From Streptomyces sp. MST-110588 (GTDB taxonomy: Bacteria > Actinomycetota > Actinomycetes > Streptomycetales > Streptomycetaceae), in NCBI RefSeq assembly GCF_022695595.1, contig NZ_CP074380.1:7840501-7904500 (forward strand): 64,000 nucleotides of DNA. Direction: 5' to 3'. The translations under genes and the position numbers were made by a program. Of this stretch, positions 53,990 to 64,000 are shown in pieces. The notes under the pieces were generated by a model. It ran no database searches and was not told where the DNA came from. It saw only the letters and a program-made list of their open reading frames with translations. Numbering within the stretch: position 1 is the first letter of the stretch; every line of letters begins with the position of its first letter.

Positions 53990-54568
53990 TTGACGGCACG
54001 AGCCTATGGACAGTCCCCTAGGGCCAACAGAGGCGAAAATGCCGATGAACCCCCGATTCTCGCCAGGGACGGCTGTGCCTGCTTCTTCCGGGGCCGGCGC
54101 ACACCCCCGTCGCCTGGCTCGGGTGACCTGTCCCACATCGGGGTGCGGTGCAAGGCCGTCGGCCACCGCGCAGACAAACGGCCGTCTGGGCCCCGGACGG
54201 GCGGGTGAGGACCGGACGCGAATGTGGCGTGCGCGGGCTTCAGGGGGGTGTCGTATCGTGCGTGTATGAGTCCCTGCGCCGAAGGCTTCGGCGTCAGTGT
54301 CGGACTTCTGGTTCCTTCTGTAGTGGTTTCGAGGTGACGACGTATCTCCCAGGCCAAGTAGCCGTCCGCAGTTCCCCACGTTCTGAGGTTCTGAACGTGT
54401 CCGGGGGCGGACGTCGCGCCGGCCTGAGTTGCGTCACCCACCCCCGCATTTCCCTGTCATTTCCCGGGTGCAGCTCTGCCGACTGCCCCGGGTTTCGTGT
54501 GTTCTGGCCCCGGCGCGGCTGACGGCGAGCTCCCCGATTCCTGAACCATCTGAACCAGGAGTCCTACC
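53990..54568. other. Gene-free region between the HD and DHA2 genes
   Basis: About 580 bases between divergent genes. A 145-codon minus-strand frame (54004-54441) lacks a ribosome site, protein-like composition or domain. The AT-richer stretch at 54285-54350 may be a promoter for the rightward transporter gene. Nothing else is apparent. Confidence 0.35.
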
Positions 54569-56050
54569 GTGGCTTCCTCCGTGCTCGACAGCGAGCCGCA
54601 GCACACCGCAGAGCCCCGGCTGACGACGTACCGGACCGGTCGTCGAAGATGGCCCCGGCCGCCCGGATCGCCCTCGTGGTGCTCCTGGTCGCCGAGCTCA
54701 TGGACATCCTCGACCAGTCGGTCGTCCTCACCGCCCTGCCCGCCGTCCAGGACTCGACCGGCGCCGGACCGGTGGCGGTGCAGTGGCTGACCGCCGGCTA
54801 CTCGCTGACCGTCGCCGTCGGGCTGATCACCGGCGGACGGCTCGGTGACATCCACGGCCGACGCAAGATCCTCCTCATCGGCACCGCCAGGTTCACCCTC
54901 GCCTCCCTGCTGTGCGGCACCGCGACCGCACCCGGCACGCTGATCGCCTCCCGCGTCATCCAGGGCGCCGGCGTCGCCGTGATGATCCCCCAGGTCCTGG
55001 CCACCCTCCATGTCACCTTCGACGGCGAAAACCGCAGCAGGGCCTTCGGCCTCTACGGGGCCGTCCTGTCGCTCGGCAACGTCCTGGGTCCGGTCCTGGG
55101 CGGCGTGCTCACCGGGGCCGACCTGTTCGGACTGGGCTGGCGGCCGATCTTCCTGATCAACGTGCCCGTCGGCCTCGCCGTACTCCTTCTCGGCCGCAGG
55201 TTCCTCCCCGAGTCGACCGCGCAGAGGGCCGACCGCCCCGACCTCACCGGCATGCTGCTGTCCGCGCCGGCCGTGGTCCTGATCATCTTCCCGCTCACCG
55301 AGGGCCGTTCCCGCCACTGGCCGTTGTGGTGCTTGGCCATGTTCGCCGCAGGACTTCTCGTGTTCGGCGTCTTCCTGCGTCACCAGCAGCACAGGCAGGG
55401 CAACGCCCCGCTCGTGGCAGTGTTCCTCTTCCGGGGCAAGCAGTTCTCCGGCGGCCTGTCCGCGCACCTGGTGCTCGGCCTGCTGTGTGGCCTGTTCTTC
55501 ATGACCTGGACGCTGTACCTCCAGCGGGGCCTGGGCCTGAATCCGCTGATGGCGGCCGTGGCCTTTGTGCTGCTCGCCCTGGGCGAGCCGGCCGGTGCGA
55601 CGACCGCGATGAAGACCGCCGGGCGCTTCGGGCGCCGCCTGCCCCAGGCCGGAGCGGTGATCACACTCGCCTCGATGGCGGCCTACGGACTTCAGATCAG
55701 CAGCCGGCAGGCCGGCCTGACCTTCCTGACGATGACCGGGCCTGTCCTGCTGATCGGCTTCGGCCTCGGCAGGGGTCGGTGGCCCGCTCGCCGACATGTC
55801 CCTCGCCAAGGTCCCACACGAGAACGCCGGTTTCGCCTCGGGCCTGTTCAACACCGCAATGCACCTGGGCATCGCCCTCGGCACCGCGCTGACCGCCGTG
55901 GTGTTCTTCGCCGCCACCGGCGGCTCACCCGACGGCGCGGTCAACCGTGACGCGTTCACCGGCATCCTCTGGTGGGTCGGCGGCGCCCTCGTATCGATGT
56001 GGGCCCTGATGTTCTGCCTGCCCACGTCCACGAACGTCCGGGCCCGCTGA
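54569..56050 (+). pseudogene. DHA2 family MFS exporter with two frameshifts
   Basis: The start is a GTG at 54569 after AGGAG: 'ASSVLDSEPQHTAEPRLTTYRTG'. One base appears lost near 54640 (ACCGGTCG where ACCGGGTCG is expected). The long middle frame then reads 'MAPAARIALVVLLVAELMDILDQSVVLTALPAVQDSTGAGPVAVQWLTAGYSLTVAVGLITGGRLGDIHGRRK' and on through about 12 helices. A second shift near 55780 moves to 'GPLADMSLAKVPHENAGFASGLFNTAMHLGIALGTAL...', ending at 56050. The three parts make one 14-helix drug exporter. It is either a recent pseudogene or an assembly error. Confidence 0.8.
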
Positions 56051-56219
56051 TCCGGATCCGCCTCCTCGGGCGGCGGCCCCCGCATCTGGTGCCACCGCCC
56101 CTCGCCCCCTACCCCTGGCCCCTGCCCTCCCTCTTTGGGCTTCGCTCCTCGCGGCCACCCACGGTGACGTCCTCCGGCCGCACGTGAAGCGGCCCTGATA
56201 TGCGAGTGGGAACGGTCAG

Positions 56220-56333
56220 GTCGCGGATCTGGGGTGTAGGCCCGGTCATATCGCCGCCTGTCTGGACAAATTGGGGTTGGCGGCGTTCGGCGTCGATGCC
56301 TCTCCTGCGATGATCGAGTTGCTCGACAAGCCC
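56220..56333 (+). pseudogene. SAM methyltransferase fragment
   Basis: The frame reads VADLGCRPGHIAACLDKLGL, then AAFGVDASPAMIELL. This is motif I (DLGCGPG, here with Arg for Gly) and motif II (GVD.S..M..L) of class I methyltransferases, about 38 residues. No start or downstream domain survives. The next 400 bases (56334-56736) contain no recognisable gene. Confidence 0.75.
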
Positions 56334-56736
56334 ATCCGGGTCTGCGGCAAAGCCTGGCGGGCACCGGGCCGGTGCCCGCGTCGCGGTGGCAGGTGTAGAA
56401 GGGCCGCAGGACATCTCGCCGTACGTACGGACCGAGGCAACGTACGGATTCTCGTACGGCTTCCCTCCCCTTCCCCTTCCCTTGCCCGGCATGGCCGGCC
56501 CGACGGCGTCGGTGCGGACGCGACGGCCGGTCCGCGAATTGCAGCCGGCGGGAGAGGTTCCTCGTTTTGATCCGGTGGATCGTTCGTGGTCACCGGCTCT
56601 CTACCCAGGGCCGGGACAGGGCCGCCAGGTCGCCATGGCCGGGCGCGCGGGAGGGCTTCGTACCGGGGGCCGCGTACTGCCTCGCCCCTGGTGACGCCCG
56701 CCGTTGACCACCGTTGACTGCCTGATGTGGCGGCGC

Positions 56737-57035
56737 TCAGCGTGGAATCACCCGGTCCGGCCGTCCAGGTCCCGGCGGCGTCGTGGTCGGCCGCTGTGGC
56801 GGTGAGTTGGGCGCGGAGGGTGGCCGGCGCCGGGCGTGGGGCAGGAACGCCTGCCCGTCGGCGGTCAGCTCGGCGCCGTGCGCGGTACGGGTGAACAGCC
56901 GTACGCCGAGGTTGTGCTCCAGTACGGCGATGCGCGTGGAGACGCCTGCTGGGTGGCCTCCAGCTCGGCCGCGGCCTCCTGGAGCCGCCCCGCGTCGGCG
57001 GCGGTGACGAAGGTCCGAACGGTGTCGACGTCCAT
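56737..57035 (-). pseudogene. LysR regulator N-terminal remnant with frameshift
   Basis: From the ATG at 57035 the frame gives [20 protein letters not shown], then [10 protein letters not shown]. The homology continues one frame over as '[40 protein letters not shown]'. Together they make the LysR HTH and start of the linker helix. The break is near 56945-56955 and the effector domain is missing. It is divergent from the MFS gene at 57170, which it may once have regulated. Confidence 0.75.
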
Positions 57036-57169
57036 GTCGACATCCTACGGACACAACCGTTGGTTGTGGCTGAGCGGTCCTTCGGTTGTTTGACCACCGG
57101 ATGTGGTGATCGCTTTGATGCCTCCGACGCGGATCGGTTGTGCAGTGCGGGTAGCGAAGGGCGGCGGGC

Positions 57170-58450
57170 ATGGCGGGTGGGCACCGGCTGGGACATCTGC
57201 TCGGTCATCGGCTGGGTCATCGGCTGGGGCGGCAATTCGGGTGGCTCTGGGCGGCGTACGGGACCAGCGCGCTCGGCACATGGCTCGCCTTCGGCGCATT
57301 CCCGCTGATCGCCGTCCAGGTGCTGCACGCCGGACCGGCCGAGGTCGCCGCACTCTCCTCCGTGGGAGCTGTGGTGGGCGCGGCCGTGGCGGTGCCGCTC
57401 GGCCCGTGGGTGGAGGTCCGTCGCAAGCGGCCCGTGCTGATCGCGATGGACCTGGTGCGGTGCGCGGCGCTGCTGACGATCCCCGCCGCGTTCGCGCTCG
57501 GCGCGCTGACCTTCCTTCAGCTCCTGCTGGTCTCGGTCGTCACCGCGGCGGCCGACATCACCTTCCGCGCCGCATCCGGCGCGTACCTGAAGACGCTGCT
57601 GCCGGCCGGGGGCCTGCTCGCCGCAGGCGCCCGATTGGAGTCCACAACCTGGACGACCACGATCATCGGACCGCCGCTGGGCGGCGCCGCGATCGGGCTC
57701 CTCGGGCCGGTGGCGACGGTGGCGGCCGACGCGGTCAGTTACCTGCTCTCGGCCCTGGGCATCCGTGCCACGGGCGGCCGGGAGCCGCGGCCCGGGCGCC
57801 GGGAGGCCACGCGGCTGCGGGCCCGGGACCTGCTCGACGGCTGGCGGTACGTCCTCGCCGACGCGACGCTGCGTCCGCTGTTGTTCAACACCGCCTTGTT
57901 CAACGGCCTGGTGGTGGCCGCCCAGCCGCTGCTGGCCGTCCTGATGCTCGACCAGCTCGGGTTCGCGCCATGGCAGTACGGCCTCGCCTTCGCCGCGCCC
58001 TCGATCGGCGGGCTGCTCGGTTCGCGGCTGGCCCGGCCGCTCGTCACCCGACTCGGACAGCACCAGGTCCTCATCGCGTCCGGGGCGCTGCGCGTGATCT
58101 GGCCCATCGGCCTGGCCTTCCCGGGGCCGGGCACCGGCGGGCTGCTGCTGGTGATCGGCGTCGAGCTGGGGCTCATCTTCTGCTGCGGCATCTTCAACCC
58201 CGTCCACACCACCTACCGCCTCGAACGCATCCCAACCGAGCGGGTCACCCGCACGCTGACCGCCTGGGCGGTGACGACCAGGGCCACGACCGCGCTCCTG
58301 ACGGCCGTCTGGGGCGTGCTGGGCAGCCTGCTCGGCCCCCGTACCGCCATCGGCCTGGCCGGCGTACTTCTGCTGGCGACCCCGTTGCTGCTCCCTCGAC
58401 CCGGCCACACGCCACAGCACCAGCCGGAACCGGCCCGCGGCCGACCATGA
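57170..58450 (+). CDS. MFS transporter
   Basis: A 426-aa protein with 12 predicted helices, of the MFS_3/enterobactin-exporter-like group: '[73 protein letters not shown]' and, in the second half, '[58 protein letters not shown]'. The N-terminus carries an odd '[17 protein letters not shown]' repeat from a short duplication at 57178-57230, so the true start may be a later codon. The substrate is unknown. A small purine-rich AGAAG repeat lies after the stop. Confidence 0.9.
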   Translation: MAGGHRLGHLLGHRLGHRLGRQFGWLWAAYGTSALGTWLAFGAFPLIAVQVLHAGPAEVAALSSVGAVVGAAVAVPLGPWVEVRRKRPVLIAMDLVRCAALLTIPAAFALGALTFLQLLLVSVVTAAADITFRAASGAYLKTLLPAGGLLAAGARLESTTWTTTIIGPPLGGAAIGLLGPVATVAADAVSYLLSALGIRATGGREPRPGRREATRLRARDLLDGWRYVLADATLRPLLFNTALFNGLVVAAQPLLAVLMLDQLGFAPWQYGLAFAAPSIGGLLGSRLARPLVTRLGQHQVLIASGALRVIWPIGLAFPGPGTGGLLLVIGVELGLIFCCGIFNPVHTTYRLERIPTERVTRTLTAWAVTTRATTALLTAVWGVLGSLLGPRTAIGLAGVLLLATPLLLPRPGHTPQHQPEPARGRP

Positions 58451-58488
58451 CACACCGCGACCCGCCGTGGAAGCGCCCTGCTCGGCGC

Positions 58489-58540
58489 CGTAGAAGAATC
58501 CGCAGAAGTCCGTAGAAGTACAAGTAGAAGTGCGCAGAAG
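58489..58540 (+). repeat. Purine-rich AGAAG repeats
   Basis: At least five copies of (g)tagaag/gcagaag spaced 10-13 bases apart lie between the MFS stop and the convergent phosphotransferase. The GC content is low for this genome. It resembles the A-rich repeats at 5015-5095. Confidence 0.65.
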
Positions 58541-58721
58541 CAAAAGGGGCCATCGCCGACGTTCGCGCCAAACGGCGGCGGCACCATCGCCCGCGTGCCC
58601 GTCGGCTTCCCCATGCCGCAGGCCGGGATACGGCCTCGGCCCGCGGCAAGGCACTCTCCTGACTGAGCCGACCAGCAAGAAGGCGGGGATGTCCGTGGGG
58701 GTTGGCTCCCTTGAAGACGGC

Positions 58722-59507
58722 TCAGCTGTGGGTCGGCGGAATCCAGAAGGAGGCGGGCAGCCTGTCGATTTCGTGGGCGGCTTGGGCCAGTTCGGTGGCG
58801 ATCGGCTCCAGCGCGGTGTAGGCCGGGTTGCCGTCGGCGGCCATCTGGTGGATGACCTCTGCGTTGGTTCTGGCCCGCGTGGCCACCACGGTTCCGAACG
58901 CTGTGCGGTCGCCCGCGTACCCGTAGGCGTCCAGCAGCCGGTGCAGCCGCCGGGAGCGGTCGGTGAAGGCGGTGAAGCCGGTACGTTCGGCAAACCCGCG
59001 CGTGTGCAGGGGTACCCAGGTCAGCGCGATGAAGGCCAGGTCGAACTCGCGTGTTTGGGGGCCGGCGGTGTCCCAGTCGAAGAAGCCCGCCAGGTGCCCG
59101 TCGCGCCAGACGGCGTTCCATGGGGCGGCGTCGTGGTGGCCGATGATCAGGCCGGGCCGCCAGGCCTGGCCGGCGAGCCAGCGTGCATCGGGTGGCGGAG
59201 TGAAGGACTGGGTCGCATCGTGCAGCGTCCGGGCCCACCGGCCGACGTCCTCCAGTGCGGTCTGCGAATAGACCCAGGCGGGCCAGGGAAGGTCCTCGCC
59301 CGCCGTCTCACCGTCGAGATAGGTCAGCACCTCACGCCCTTGGCTGTCGACTCCCAGCACCCGGGGCGCACCCTGCAGCCCGGCCGCCTCCAGGTGGCGC
59401 AGCACCGCATGCACCGCGGGCGTCCATGGCTGTAGGGGTCGGTGGACCGCGCCGTCACGGCGTACCGCTCCGGTTGTCCTGCCGCCAGGCAATCGCTGCT
59501 CGGCCAT
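58722..59507 (-). CDS. Aminoglycoside-phosphotransferase-family kinase
   Basis: A 261-aa protein of the APH/choline kinase superfamily. The Brenner motif is 'GLIIGHHDAAPWNAVWRDG' (H-x-D-x4-N catalytic loop), followed by the metal-binding 'GFFDWDTAGPQTREFDLAFIALTWVPL'. The N-lobe is short ('GAVRRDGAVHRPLQPWTPAVHAVLRHLEAAGLQGAPRVLGVDSQGREVLTYLDGE'), as in many small actinomycete members. The acceptor is unknown, and resistance to a specific drug cannot be assumed. It is convergent with the MFS gene. Confidence 0.92.
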   Translation of the reverse strand: MAEQRLPGGRTTGAVRRDGAVHRPLQPWTPAVHAVLRHLEAAGLQGAPRVLGVDSQGREVLTYLDGETAGEDLPWPAWVYSQTALEDVGRWARTLHDATQSFTPPPDARWLAGQAWRPGLIIGHHDAAPWNAVWRDGHLAGFFDWDTAGPQTREFDLAFIALTWVPLHTRGFAERTGFTAFTDRSRRLHRLLDAYGYAGDRTAFGTVVATRARTNAEVIHQMAADGNPAYTALEPIATELAQAAHEIDRLPASFWIPPTHS

Positions 59508-59840
59508 GAGCCGGTTCTACCCGGCAGCCCCGGAATCAATGTCGGACGCGTCCGGCGCTCGGCCTGCTGCGGGAATGACGAGGCCCCTTGCGGCTGTCCG
59601 CCTCGTTGGCCGGTCCTGACGGAAGGGGGCGGTCCGCCTCTGGGCCGGGACCACGTCCTCCCGCACGGCACCGCCTTAGGGGTGGGGTGGTGAGTGGGTG
59701 TCTTCTTGGAAGAAGGGTTGTGGGCAACGGTGAGGGCATGGCGCAGATGCGGGGGGGGGGTACTGCGTGATCTGCTGGTGGTGAGGGCAGTGCCTCGTGT
59801 GGGGCAGTGTCGAGCCGTGGCGGGTGGTGCGGGAGCGGAC

Positions 59841-59910
59841 GGGGCGGGTGTGGGGTGTGTATCCGGTCCGGGTGCGGGGCGGGTGTGGGGTGTGTATCCG
59901 GTCCGGGTGC
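59841..59910 (+). repeat. Perfect 35-bp tandem duplication
   Basis: The 35-base unit beginning ggggcgggtgtggggtgtgt at 59841 is repeated exactly at 59876-59910. It is non-coding and G-rich on the + strand. Confidence 0.92.
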
Positions 59911-60283
59911 TGCAATGTCCGTACCTGCCTATCCGTAGCTGGGGGAGGATGAGTCTGCCGGCCGGCCGCTGGGGATGCCGTCGCTCGGCTGGTCCGTTTC
60001 GCCGTTGCTGGGGCGCGGGTTTTCTCCGGCTGGTACCCGAAGTGCATGTCATTGTTTGCGGGGACCGGTTCCGGCCGCACCGCATCATCGGGTCGTGTTG
60101 GTGGTGTTACCGCGCTCGCGCAGCCGGGCCGGCGGACTTCGGCGGTGCGGGCCGGCGGTGCGGGTCGGCGGTGCGGTGTGCCTGTGGGATGGCGCCACCG
60201 GCGGGGCACCCCTGCTGTCCCGGTTGCCGGTTGCGGTTGTCGGCCGCTTCGCGCGGCGGTGGGGGCGGTCCGGCGGGAGGGGC

Positions 60284-60335
60284 GAGGGGTGTGGTCCATC
60301 AGCGTCTCAGAGGGGTGTGGTCCATCAGCGTCTGA
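60284..60335 (+). repeat. 26-bp tandem duplication
   Basis: Two 26-base units starting gaggggtgtggtccatcagc lie head to tail (60284-60309, 60310-60335), differing only at the end. They lie about 60 bases beyond the ABC permease stop. Confidence 0.88.
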
Positions 60336-60395
60336 GGGCGTTGTGCGGGCCGCGGCCGGGTGGTGGGGGGCGTGTGCCGGCCGCGGCGCCGTTTT

Positions 60396-62945
60396 TCAGG
60401 TGGCGGAGGTGGCTGCCTGTGCCGGGCGGAACCGGGTGGCCCGCCAGGCCGGCAGGAGTGTCGCCGCGAGGGTGACGGTCGCCGCTCCGGCCACGACCGC
60501 CCAGTAGATCCACACCGGTACGCAGGGCAGGACACGGTCCAGCTTGGCGAGGCTGTACGGGAAGACGGTGATCGTGGCGGCGACCGACCCGAGGAGGATC
60601 CCGGTCACCGCGGTCAGCCCGCTTTCGACCGCCATCATGGTCATGACCTGGCGCCGGGTGAAGCCGGTGAGCCGCTGGAGGCCGAACTCCCGGCGCCTTC
60701 GCCCGGTGGCCGAGACCAGGGTGTTGACCACCGAGATCACGGTGTATCCGGTGATCATGCCGACCACCAGGTAGTTGATGGTGGCGAGCTGCTGCTGGCC
60801 GGCGGTGCGGTCGGCGCTGAGCGCGCCGCTGCCGGACACCTGGGCCCCCGGCTGGTCCTCGACCGCCGCGCGCAGTGCCGCGGTGACCGTGCCCGGGTCG
60901 GCCCCCGGGGCCCGCTGCACCACGATCTGCGTGGGTGTCCCGTCCGTGGTGTGGGCCGCCAGCAGTGCGGCGGGCAGCAGCAGCGAGGTCGTCAGGCCCT
61001 GCGGCCGGTAGGTGGCGACCACGGTGACCTTCACCGGGGCGCCGTCACCCAGCCGCAGGGTGACCGTGTCCCCGACCGCGCGCCGCAGTGATGCGGCGTG
61101 CGCCACGGGCAGGGCCACGCTGTTGCCGCGCAGGGCGGCCAGCGAACCGGTGGCGGCGCGTACCGAGAGGTTGCGGTCATCGCTGACGCCCTGGAGCGGC
61201 CATCCCTCGGCGGTCTGCTGCGGGTCCCCGGGTTCCTGCACGAAGCCGGTGCTCGTCACGTACGCCGAGGCCGCGGTGACGCCCGCAACCTTGCGGACCC
61301 TCTCCAGCGTGCCGGGGGCGAGGCCGCCGGTGTGTGAGGTCAGGACGTGGTCCGCCCGCAGGACACCGGTCCGCGCGGCGCGGTGGGAGGCGTCCTCGAT
61401 CTGCTGCATGTACAGCGTGCCGGTGGCGATGCCGGTCAGCAGGACGATGGGGGTGACCGTGGCGGCCATCGGCTGCGCGTGCATCCGGGAGTTGAGGATC
61501 GCGAGCCTGCCCGGCAGCCCCGATACCGCACGGAGTGGCACCTTGAGGACGGCCACGACTGCTGTGGCGCAGCCGGGGGCCAGGAGGGCCAGGGCGATCG
61601 CCCACAGGATGCAGGCGGGGGCTGCGATGCCGGCCGTGGTGTCGTCCACCGGCATCGTCATGGTCGTCGCGGCCAGTGCGAGACCGCCGAGCAGGAAGAG
61701 GGCGGACCAGATGATGCGGGCCCGGGCCGGCCGGCGCTTGTCCCTCGCGCTTTGTGCCGGCGCCTCGGTGGCCCGGGTGGTGGCGATCCGGCGGGCGGTG
61801 AGGTACGCGGCGCCCACGCCGGCCAGCAGCGAGGCGGCTACCGCCACGGCGCCCGGCAGTGCGCCGAGCCTGAACTCCACGGCTGCGGAGACGATTCCGG
61901 CCGAGATGAGCTTGTCGAACAGGAGCCGGCTGAACAGCGCGCCGGGCAGGCAGCCGAGCACGGACGCCACCAGGCAGACGGCCAGCGTCTCGCCCAGGAT
62001 CATGCGGCGCAGTTGTTTCGGGGTGGTGCCGATCGCCTTCATCAAAGCCATCTCGCCCAGGCGCTGGCGGGTCGTCAGGCCCAGCGTGGACGCCGCCCCG
62101 AACATGGCCACCAGGACCGCCCAGCCCCCGAAGATGGAGGCCAGCATCAGCAGGTTGCGGCGGCTCGCGGCGGCCTGGGGGAACTCGGCCAGGCCTCGCT
62201 CGTCACCGGTCAGCGCCACGGCCTTGCCGCCCAGTTCCCGCTCGATGCGGTGGCCGAGCGCCTCCGCGTCGGTGCCGGATGCCGGCCGGACGCCGATGGC
62301 GTCCACCGCCCGCGGGTGACCGCTGAGCGTGCGGGCCTGTGCGTCGGTGAAGAACACGGCGGGCTGGAAAGCGTCCCGGCCGCCGGCCTGCCGGACCACA
62401 CCGGTGAGCCGGAACTCCCGCGGGCGGCCCTGGACCGTGACGAGGACCTTGTCACCGACCACGGCACCGGCCGCCTTGGCCAGGTCGGCGTCCAGGACCA
62501 CCTCCCGCGCGGCGGTCGGCGCGGTTCCGTGGGTGAGGCGGTAGGGCGCCAGGCGCGCCGACTCCCAGCCGTGGCCCAGCGGACGGTGGTCGGCACGGGC
62601 GACGCTGTCGGGCAGGGCGGTCACCGGGCGGCCCTCGCGCACGACGGCGACGGGGAAGGACACCTCGGGGACCGCCTCGCGGACGCCCGGCACGGCGGCG
62701 ACCCGGCGGACCGCGCCGGAGTCCAGCCGGACCCGCTCGGCCAGGCACGAGGACGCGTAGGACTGGTCGCCGGCCACCACCACCGGGGCCGCGGCGAACC
62801 GCTGGGAGGGCACCGCGTTGTCCACGCCGCTCTCCATCAGCCCGCCACAGGCCATGATCAGGGCCGCGCCGAAGAACATGGCCACGAACGTGGCGGCGAA
62901 ACCACCCTTGCGGTGGCGCAGGGTGCTCAGGGCCAGGGAGAGCAT
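60396..62945 (-). CDS. FtsX-family ABC transporter permease
   Basis: An 849-aa membrane protein with the duplicated FtsX architecture of actinobacterial exporters. An N-terminal helix ('LRHRKGGFAATFVAMFFGAALIMACGG') is followed by a large extracytoplasmic domain (about 45-260). Three helices with the coupling motif come next ('LTTRQRLGEMALMKAIGTTPKQLRRMILGETLAVCLVASVLG'). Further helices, a second extracytoplasmic domain (about 525-700) and the last three helices follow, with 'GRRRREFGLQRLTGFTRRQVMTMMAVESGLTAVTG'. The ATG shares a base with the ATPase stop (TGATG), so translation is coupled. It probably exports a peptide, lipid or antibiotic. Confidence 0.95.
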   Translation of the reverse strand: MLSLALSTLRHRKGGFAATFVAMFFGAALIMACGGLMESGVDNAVPSQRFAAAPVVVAGDQSYASSCLAERVRLDSGAVRRVAAVPGVREAVPEVSFPVAVVREGRPVTALPDSVARADHRPLGHGWESARLAPYRLTHGTAPTAAREVVLDADLAKAAGAVVGDKVLVTVQGRPREFRLTGVVRQAGGRDAFQPAVFFTDAQARTLSGHPRAVDAIGVRPASGTDAEALGHRIERELGGKAVALTGDERGLAEFPQAAASRRNLLMLASIFGGWAVLVAMFGAASTLGLTTRQRLGEMALMKAIGTTPKQLRRMILGETLAVCLVASVLGCLPGALFSRLLFDKLISAGIVSAAVEFRLGALPGAVAVAASLLAGVGAAYLTARRIATTRATEAPAQSARDKRRPARARIIWSALFLLGGLALAATTMTMPVDDTTAGIAAPACILWAIALALLAPGCATAVVAVLKVPLRAVSGLPGRLAILNSRMHAQPMAATVTPIVLLTGIATGTLYMQQIEDASHRAARTGVLRADHVLTSHTGGLAPGTLERVRKVAGVTAASAYVTSTGFVQEPGDPQQTAEGWPLQGVSDDRNLSVRAATGSLAALRGNSVALPVAHAASLRRAVGDTVTLRLGDGAPVKVTVVATYRPQGLTTSLLLPAALLAAHTTDGTPTQIVVQRAPGADPGTVTAALRAAVEDQPGAQVSGSGALSADRTAGQQQLATINYLVVGMITGYTVISVVNTLVSATGRRRREFGLQRLTGFTRRQVMTMMAVESGLTAVTGILLGSVAATITVFPYSLAKLDRVLPCVPVWIYWAVVAGAATVTLAATLLPAWRATRFRPAQAATSAT

Positions 62946-63745
62946 CAGTATCCGCCCCCCGTCGCGGTGCGGGCCCGCGGGTCATCCGCGCCCCCCTCGT
63001 CCGCCCAGGCACCCAGGCGCGTCATCCGCTCGGCGACCATCTCGGCGGTCGGGTTGCCCACCTCGCCCACGAACCGGCCGTCGGCGAGGAAGACCACCCG
63101 GTCCGCGTAGGAGGCCGCCACCGGATCGTGGGTGACCATCACGATGGTCTGCCCCAGGGCCTGTACGGACTCGCGCATCAGCCGCAGCACCTCGCGGGCG
63201 GTACGGGTGTCCAGCGCGCCGGTCGGCTCGTCGGCGAACACCACGGCGGGGCCGGTGACCAGGGCACGCGCGATCGCCACCCGCTGCTGCTGGCCGCCGG
63301 ACAGCTCGGCGGGACGGTGCCCCGTCCGGGAGTCCAGACCCACCCGGCGGATCACCTCCTGGATCTGCGCCCGGTCCGGCTTTTGGCCGGCGAGCTTCAA
63401 CGGCAGCGTGATGTTCTGCATCACCGTCAGAGCCGGCAGCAGGTTGAAGGACTGGAAGACGAAGCCGATCCGCTCGCGCCGCATCTTCGTCAGCGCCGTC
63501 TCGTCGTACCCGCCGAGGTCCTCACCGTCCAGCAGGACCGTGCCCGAGGTGGGCCGGTCCAGCCCCGCCGCGCAGTGCAACAAGGTGCTCTTGCCCGAAC
63601 CGGAGGGTCCCATCACGGCGGTGAAGCTGCCGCGCCGGAAGGACAGGCTCACGCCGTCCAGTGCGGTCACCGCGTGGGCGCCCTCGCGGTAGACCTTGCG
63701 AACCGCGTTGAGCCGGACTGCGTCGGCCACTGCGTTGGTGTCCAT
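62945..63745 (-). CDS. ABC transporter ATP-binding protein
   Basis: A 266-aa MacB/LolD-type ATPase. Walker A is '[21 protein letters not shown]' (about residue 45), the Q-loop '[19 protein letters not shown]', the signature '[16 protein letters not shown]', Walker B '[12 protein letters not shown]' and the H-loop '[20 protein letters not shown]'. The C-terminal tail is Gly/Ala-rich. It is the first gene of a two-gene unit with the FtsX-type permease. The 255 bases upstream (63746-64000) should carry the promoter. No further gene is clear before the window ends. Confidence 0.97.
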   Translation of the reverse strand: MDTNAVADAVRLNAVRKVYREGAHAVTALDGVSLSFRRGSFTAVMGPSGSGKSTLLHCAAGLDRPTSGTVLLDGEDLGGYDETALTKMRRERIGFVFQSFNLLPALTVMQNITLPLKLAGQKPDRAQIQEVIRRVGLDSRTGHRPAELSGGQQQRVAIARALVTGPAVVFADEPTGALDTRTAREVLRLMRESVQALGQTIVMVTHDPVAASYADRVVFLADGRFVGEVGNPTAEMVAERMTRLGAWADEGGADDPRARTATGGGY

Positions 63746-64000
63746 TCAAAGCTCCTGTACCTGTCGCGTGGAAGACGCGATCACACCGCCGACGCTATGG
63801 AGGAGCCGCTCGCCGGCCCAGGGGCCTGCGCCCACACAGGGGGTGGAGAAAACTCCACCCTCCCCAGGGCCCTCCTCCACTGCGCCCGGCCCGTGCGGCG
63901 GCGATGCTGGTGGACGCGGGCGGGCGGACCGGCCGGTCGTACCGCCTGCGTGTACTGCGATGATGAGGCGCGCGGGGCGAAGTGCCCCGGGTCCGGGGAG

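Larger units (their letters stand above)
59508..60395. other. Repeat-rich gene-free region
   Basis: About 890 bases between two leftward genes. Long frames exist on both strands but are Gly/Arg/Pro/Cys-rich and lack ribosome sites. The region contains a run of ten G (59751-59760), a 35-bp perfect tandem duplication and a 26-bp tandem duplication. No RNA gene is recognised. Confidence 0.5.

Noticed and set aside
54004..54441. 145-codon minus-strand frame
   Set aside because: No ribosome site, weak codon bias and no recognisable motif.
56246..58993. 915-codon minus-strand frame
   Set aside because: Spans several unrelated genes on the other strand and is Arg/Gly/Pro/Gln-rich; shadow frame.
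59694..60335. 213-codon + strand frame in the repeat-rich spacer
   Set aside because: Cys/Gly/Arg/Trp-rich composition typical of non-coding G-rich DNA, interrupted by tandem duplications.
61347..63110. 587-codon + strand frame
   Set aside because: Antisense to the FtsX permease and ABC ATPase, with Gly/Gln/Arg-biased composition.

Overview
The window is very GC-rich actinobacterial DNA. GGAGG-type ribosome sites, GTG starts, twin-arginine and lipoprotein signals, ANTAR regulators and many TetR, MarR, HxlR and XRE regulators with divergent targets all point to a Streptomyces or close relative. The mix of single accessory genes, gene fragments and short repeats suggests a chromosome arm or other flexible region. 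No rRNA, tRNA or CRISPR array was seen.

Layout. (1) 0-4.9 kb: an incomplete phytanoyl-CoA dioxygenase-type gene, then a compact candidate RiPP locus. It has a 31-codon precursor-like peptide rich in Tyr/Phe at its C-terminus, a SagB-type flavin dehydrogenase and a cytochrome P450, followed by a MerR regulator. (2) 5-6.6 kb: rifampicin monooxygenase rox with an upstream rifamycin-associated-element-like inverted repeat. (3) 6.6-16.2 kb: secreted and TolB-like proteins, a PLP enzyme resembling threonine synthase, an HTH/sigma-like gene pair and two GAF-ANTAR proteins. (4) 16.4-28 kb: an IS256 fragment, MarR-MFS and HxlR-carboxymuconolactone decarboxylase pairs, overlapping nadC and phzF-family genes, a DUF6461 protein, a methyltransferase, a frameshifted proC-like gene, and a serine hydrolase divergent from a TetR gene with a perfect palindromic operator between them. 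(5) 28-41 kb: a TIR-transmembrane-WD40 protein (1015 aa, about 14 propeller repeats) followed by a lipoprotein; a TolB-like protein; a P-loop protein; XRE/GNAT, RpiR/threonine synthase and DMT/LysR divergent pairs; and a trypsin-like protease. (6) 41.5-57 kb: a gene graveyard. It holds remnants of an NRPS condensation domain, an FAD monooxygenase, an acyl-CoA ligase, an EhpF-like ligase, an aldehyde dehydrogenase, a group II intron reverse transcriptase, an alpha/beta hydrolase, a DHA2 exporter, a methyltransferase and a LysR regulator. These lie among intact genes: a VioC-like amino-acid hydroxylase joined in frame to a DMT exporter, an MFS exporter, MerR, a dienelactone hydrolase, and a TetR/SnoaL pair with twin operators. 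(7) 57-64 kb: an MFS transporter, a phosphotransferase, a repeat-rich gene-poor stretch and an ABC exporter (ATPase plus large FtsX-type permease).

The most interesting candidate is the peptide-SagB-P450 trio at 1.08-4.0 kb, which looks like a small P450-modified RiPP pathway. The decayed cluster at 41.5-49 kb reads as a former peptide or phenazine-like metabolite locus. Several genes are broken by single-base indels in G or C runs, so assembly error should be excluded before calling those genes dead.
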